Origin: Nisaea nitritireducens
GTDB lineage: Bacteria > Pseudomonadota > Alphaproteobacteria > Thalassobaculales > Thalassobaculaceae
Direction: 5' to 3'
DNA length: 64,000 nt
Assembly (NCBI RefSeq): GCF_014904795.1
Contig: NZ_JACZFS010000014.1
Coordinates: 88,533 to 152,532 of the forward strand
The notes below the pieces were generated by a model that saw only the letters and a program-made list of their open reading frames with translations, did not search any database and was not told where the DNA came from. The position numbers and the translations under genes were made by a program. Numbering within the stretch: the stretch's first letter is position 1; every line of letters begins with the position of its first letter. Positions 62,858 to 64,000 of this stretch are shown one piece after another.

Positions 62858-64000
62858 TCAGGGCACAACCTTGCCCGGATTCATGATCCCCTTCGGGTCG
62901 ATCGCCTTCTTGACCGCCTGCATGAGGGCGATTTTCGAGGGCGAGCCGTATTTGACCAGATACGGAAGCTTTTCCGAGCCTATCCCGTGCTCGGCGGAGA
63001 TACTGCCGCCAAGCGCGACCGTGCTTTCGTACATGCGCTCGGAGAGACCGGGCTGCTTAACCTCCCATTCCTCGTCGCTCATGCTTGCCGGCTTCCGGGC
63101 CGTGTAATGGATATTCCCGTCGCCCATATGGCCGAAGCAGTTGAAAGTCAGCCCCGGCACATACGCGCTTAAAGCGGCCTGCGACTGATCGATGAAGGTC
63201 GCCACCTTGGAAACAGGGACCGAGATATCGCCGGCCATACGCGGGCGACCGTCACGGCGTCCGGCTTCTGCCTGCTCTTCCCGAATCCGCCACAGATCCC
63301 GGCGCTGCCCTTCGCTCTCGGCGATTACACCGTCGGTCACCCAGCCGTTCTCCATCGCCTCTTCAAAGATTGCTTCCAGCTTGGCGCGGAGATCGTCCAG
63401 CGGGGACGGTGTCGCCATCTCCAGCAGCACATACCAGGGAGACGAAGCGGACAGCGGATCGGTGATCCCCTCGATGTGCTTCAGCACCAAGTCGAAAGCT
63501 GCACGTGGCATGATCTCGAAGGCGAGGATCGTGTCGCCGGATAGCTCGCGCGCGCTCGCCAGCAGATGCTGTGCCTCATGCGGAGATGGTACTGCCAGCA
63601 TCGCGGTCTCACGCACGCGCGGCAGCGGCATCAAACGGAAAGCCGCAGCAGTGACGATCCCCAATGTGCCTTCGGCGCCAATGAACATCTGCTTCATGTC
63701 ATAGCCGGTATTGTTCTTGCGCAGCGTTTCCAGCCCGTCGAACACGGAGCCGTCCGGCAGCACCGCCTCGATACCGAGGATCTGCTCCCGGGTGTTGCCG
63801 TATTTTATCGTGTTATTGCCCCCGGCATTGGTGGAGAGCGTGCCGCCAATCGTGCTGGAGCCTTCCGACGAGAGCGAGAGCGGGAACAGCCGCCCCGCGT
63901 CCGCTGCAACCGCCTGCATGTTCTGGATAACGCAGCCTGCTTCCGCGATCATCGCGTAATTCTCTGGGTCAAGAGAGCGCACGGCCGTCAGACGGTCGGT
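62858..64000 (-). CDS. FAD-binding oxidase, GlcD/D-lactate dehydrogenase family (5' end outside window)
   Basis: The last ~380 residues of a flavoprotein of the vanillyl-alcohol-oxidase fold. The frame stays open to the window edge, so the N-terminus is missing (about 90 residues by family length). The FAD-binding block GGTLSTNAGGNNTIKYGNTR and GAEGTLGIVTAAAFRLMPLP define FAD_binding_4. The C-terminal FAD-oxidase_C domain carries FNCFGHMGDGNIHYT (metal/substrate site) and GGSISAEHGIG. Likely oxidises a 2-hydroxy acid such as D-lactate, glycolate or D-2-hydroxyglutarate. Convergent with the alcohol dehydrogenase gene, 34 bp apart. Confidence 0.93.
   Translation of the reverse strand, partial: TDRLTAVRSLDPENYAMIAEAGCVIQNMQAVAADAGRLFPLSLSSEGSSTIGGTLSTNAGGNNTIKYGNTREQILGIEAVLPDGSVFDGLETLRKNNTGYDMKQMFIGAEGTLGIVTAAAFRLMPLPRVRETAMLAVPSPHEAQHLLASARELSGDTILAFEIMPRAAFDLVLKHIEGITDPLSASSPWYVLLEMATPSPLDDLRAKLEAIFEEAMENGWVTDGVIAESEGQRRDLWRIREEQAEAGRRDGRPRMAGDISVPVSKVATFIDQSQAALSAYVPGLTFNCFGHMGDGNIHYTARKPASMSDEEWEVKQPGLSERMYESTVALGGSISAEHGIGSEKLPYLVKYGSPSKIALMQAVKKAIDPKGIMNPGKVVP

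Overview
The window looks like chromosomal DNA from a GC-rich, free-living, probably marine or soil heterotrophic alphaproteobacterium, perhaps Rhodospirillales-like. This is inferred from the high third-position GC, the density of periplasmic binding-protein transporters (five ABC systems and one TRAP system), the preA/preT-RutR pyrimidine module, and the cysG-DUF2849-cysI-DUF934 sulfite reductase block. It has no phage, transposase, CRISPR or conjugation genes. It is almost entirely metabolic uptake and catabolism modules, each with its own local regulator.

Layout. 0.2-5.9 kb: a FAD amine/amino-acid oxidase and an enolase-superfamily enzyme, divergent from a MocR regulator and a GMC alcohol/choline dehydrogenase. 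6.1 kb: tRNA-Ser(GCU). 6.2-11.5 kb: sensing genes, namely a lone SBP_bac_3 periplasmic protein, an orphan sensor kinase, the decayed remnant of a second kinase, and a Cache-like periplasmic protein paired with a chemoreceptor. 11.7-19.5 kb: sugar and sugar-acid genes (UTRA-type GntR with a two-gene UxaA-family lyase; a xylose-dehydrogenase-like SDR divergent from xylF-xylH-ATPase-ROK). 19.5-22.7 kb: an acyltransferase and a BTAD/TPR regulator. 22.7-25.8 kb: a polar amino acid ABC operon. 26.2-30.5 kb: aldehyde dehydrogenase, sulfotransferase and two alpha/beta hydrolases. 30.6-36 kb: an FCD-type GntR divergent from a complete liv-type ABC operon. 36-46.4 kb: a reductive pyrimidine degradation locus (ABC uptake, dihydropyrimidinase, carbamoyl-beta-alanine amidohydrolase, RutR, PreA, PreT). 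46.6-51.2 kb: sulfite reduction with a divergent Lrp-type regulator. 51.5-56.4 kb: a TRAP transporter with an unusually long DctM. 56.6-61.7 kb: a DeoR regulator and an ugp-like ABC transporter. 61.8-64 kb: an alcohol dehydrogenase and the 3' part of a GlcD-type flavoprotein that runs off the window.

How the parts fit. The most coherent story is pyrimidine use. One minus-strand operon encodes the last two enzymes of the reductive pathway together with a dedicated ABC transporter, and the first enzyme (PreAT) lies in a second operon. A near-perfect RutR box sits between rutR and the first operon, and a degenerate copy sits upstream of preT. A second theme is architectural: in all five operons where a substrate-binding-protein gene is followed by its transporter genes, a GC-rich hairpin lies directly after the binding-protein gene. 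A third is a decayed CpxA/EnvZ-like kinase ATPase domain in the 8.75-9.08 kb gap, which open-reading-frame calling alone would miss.
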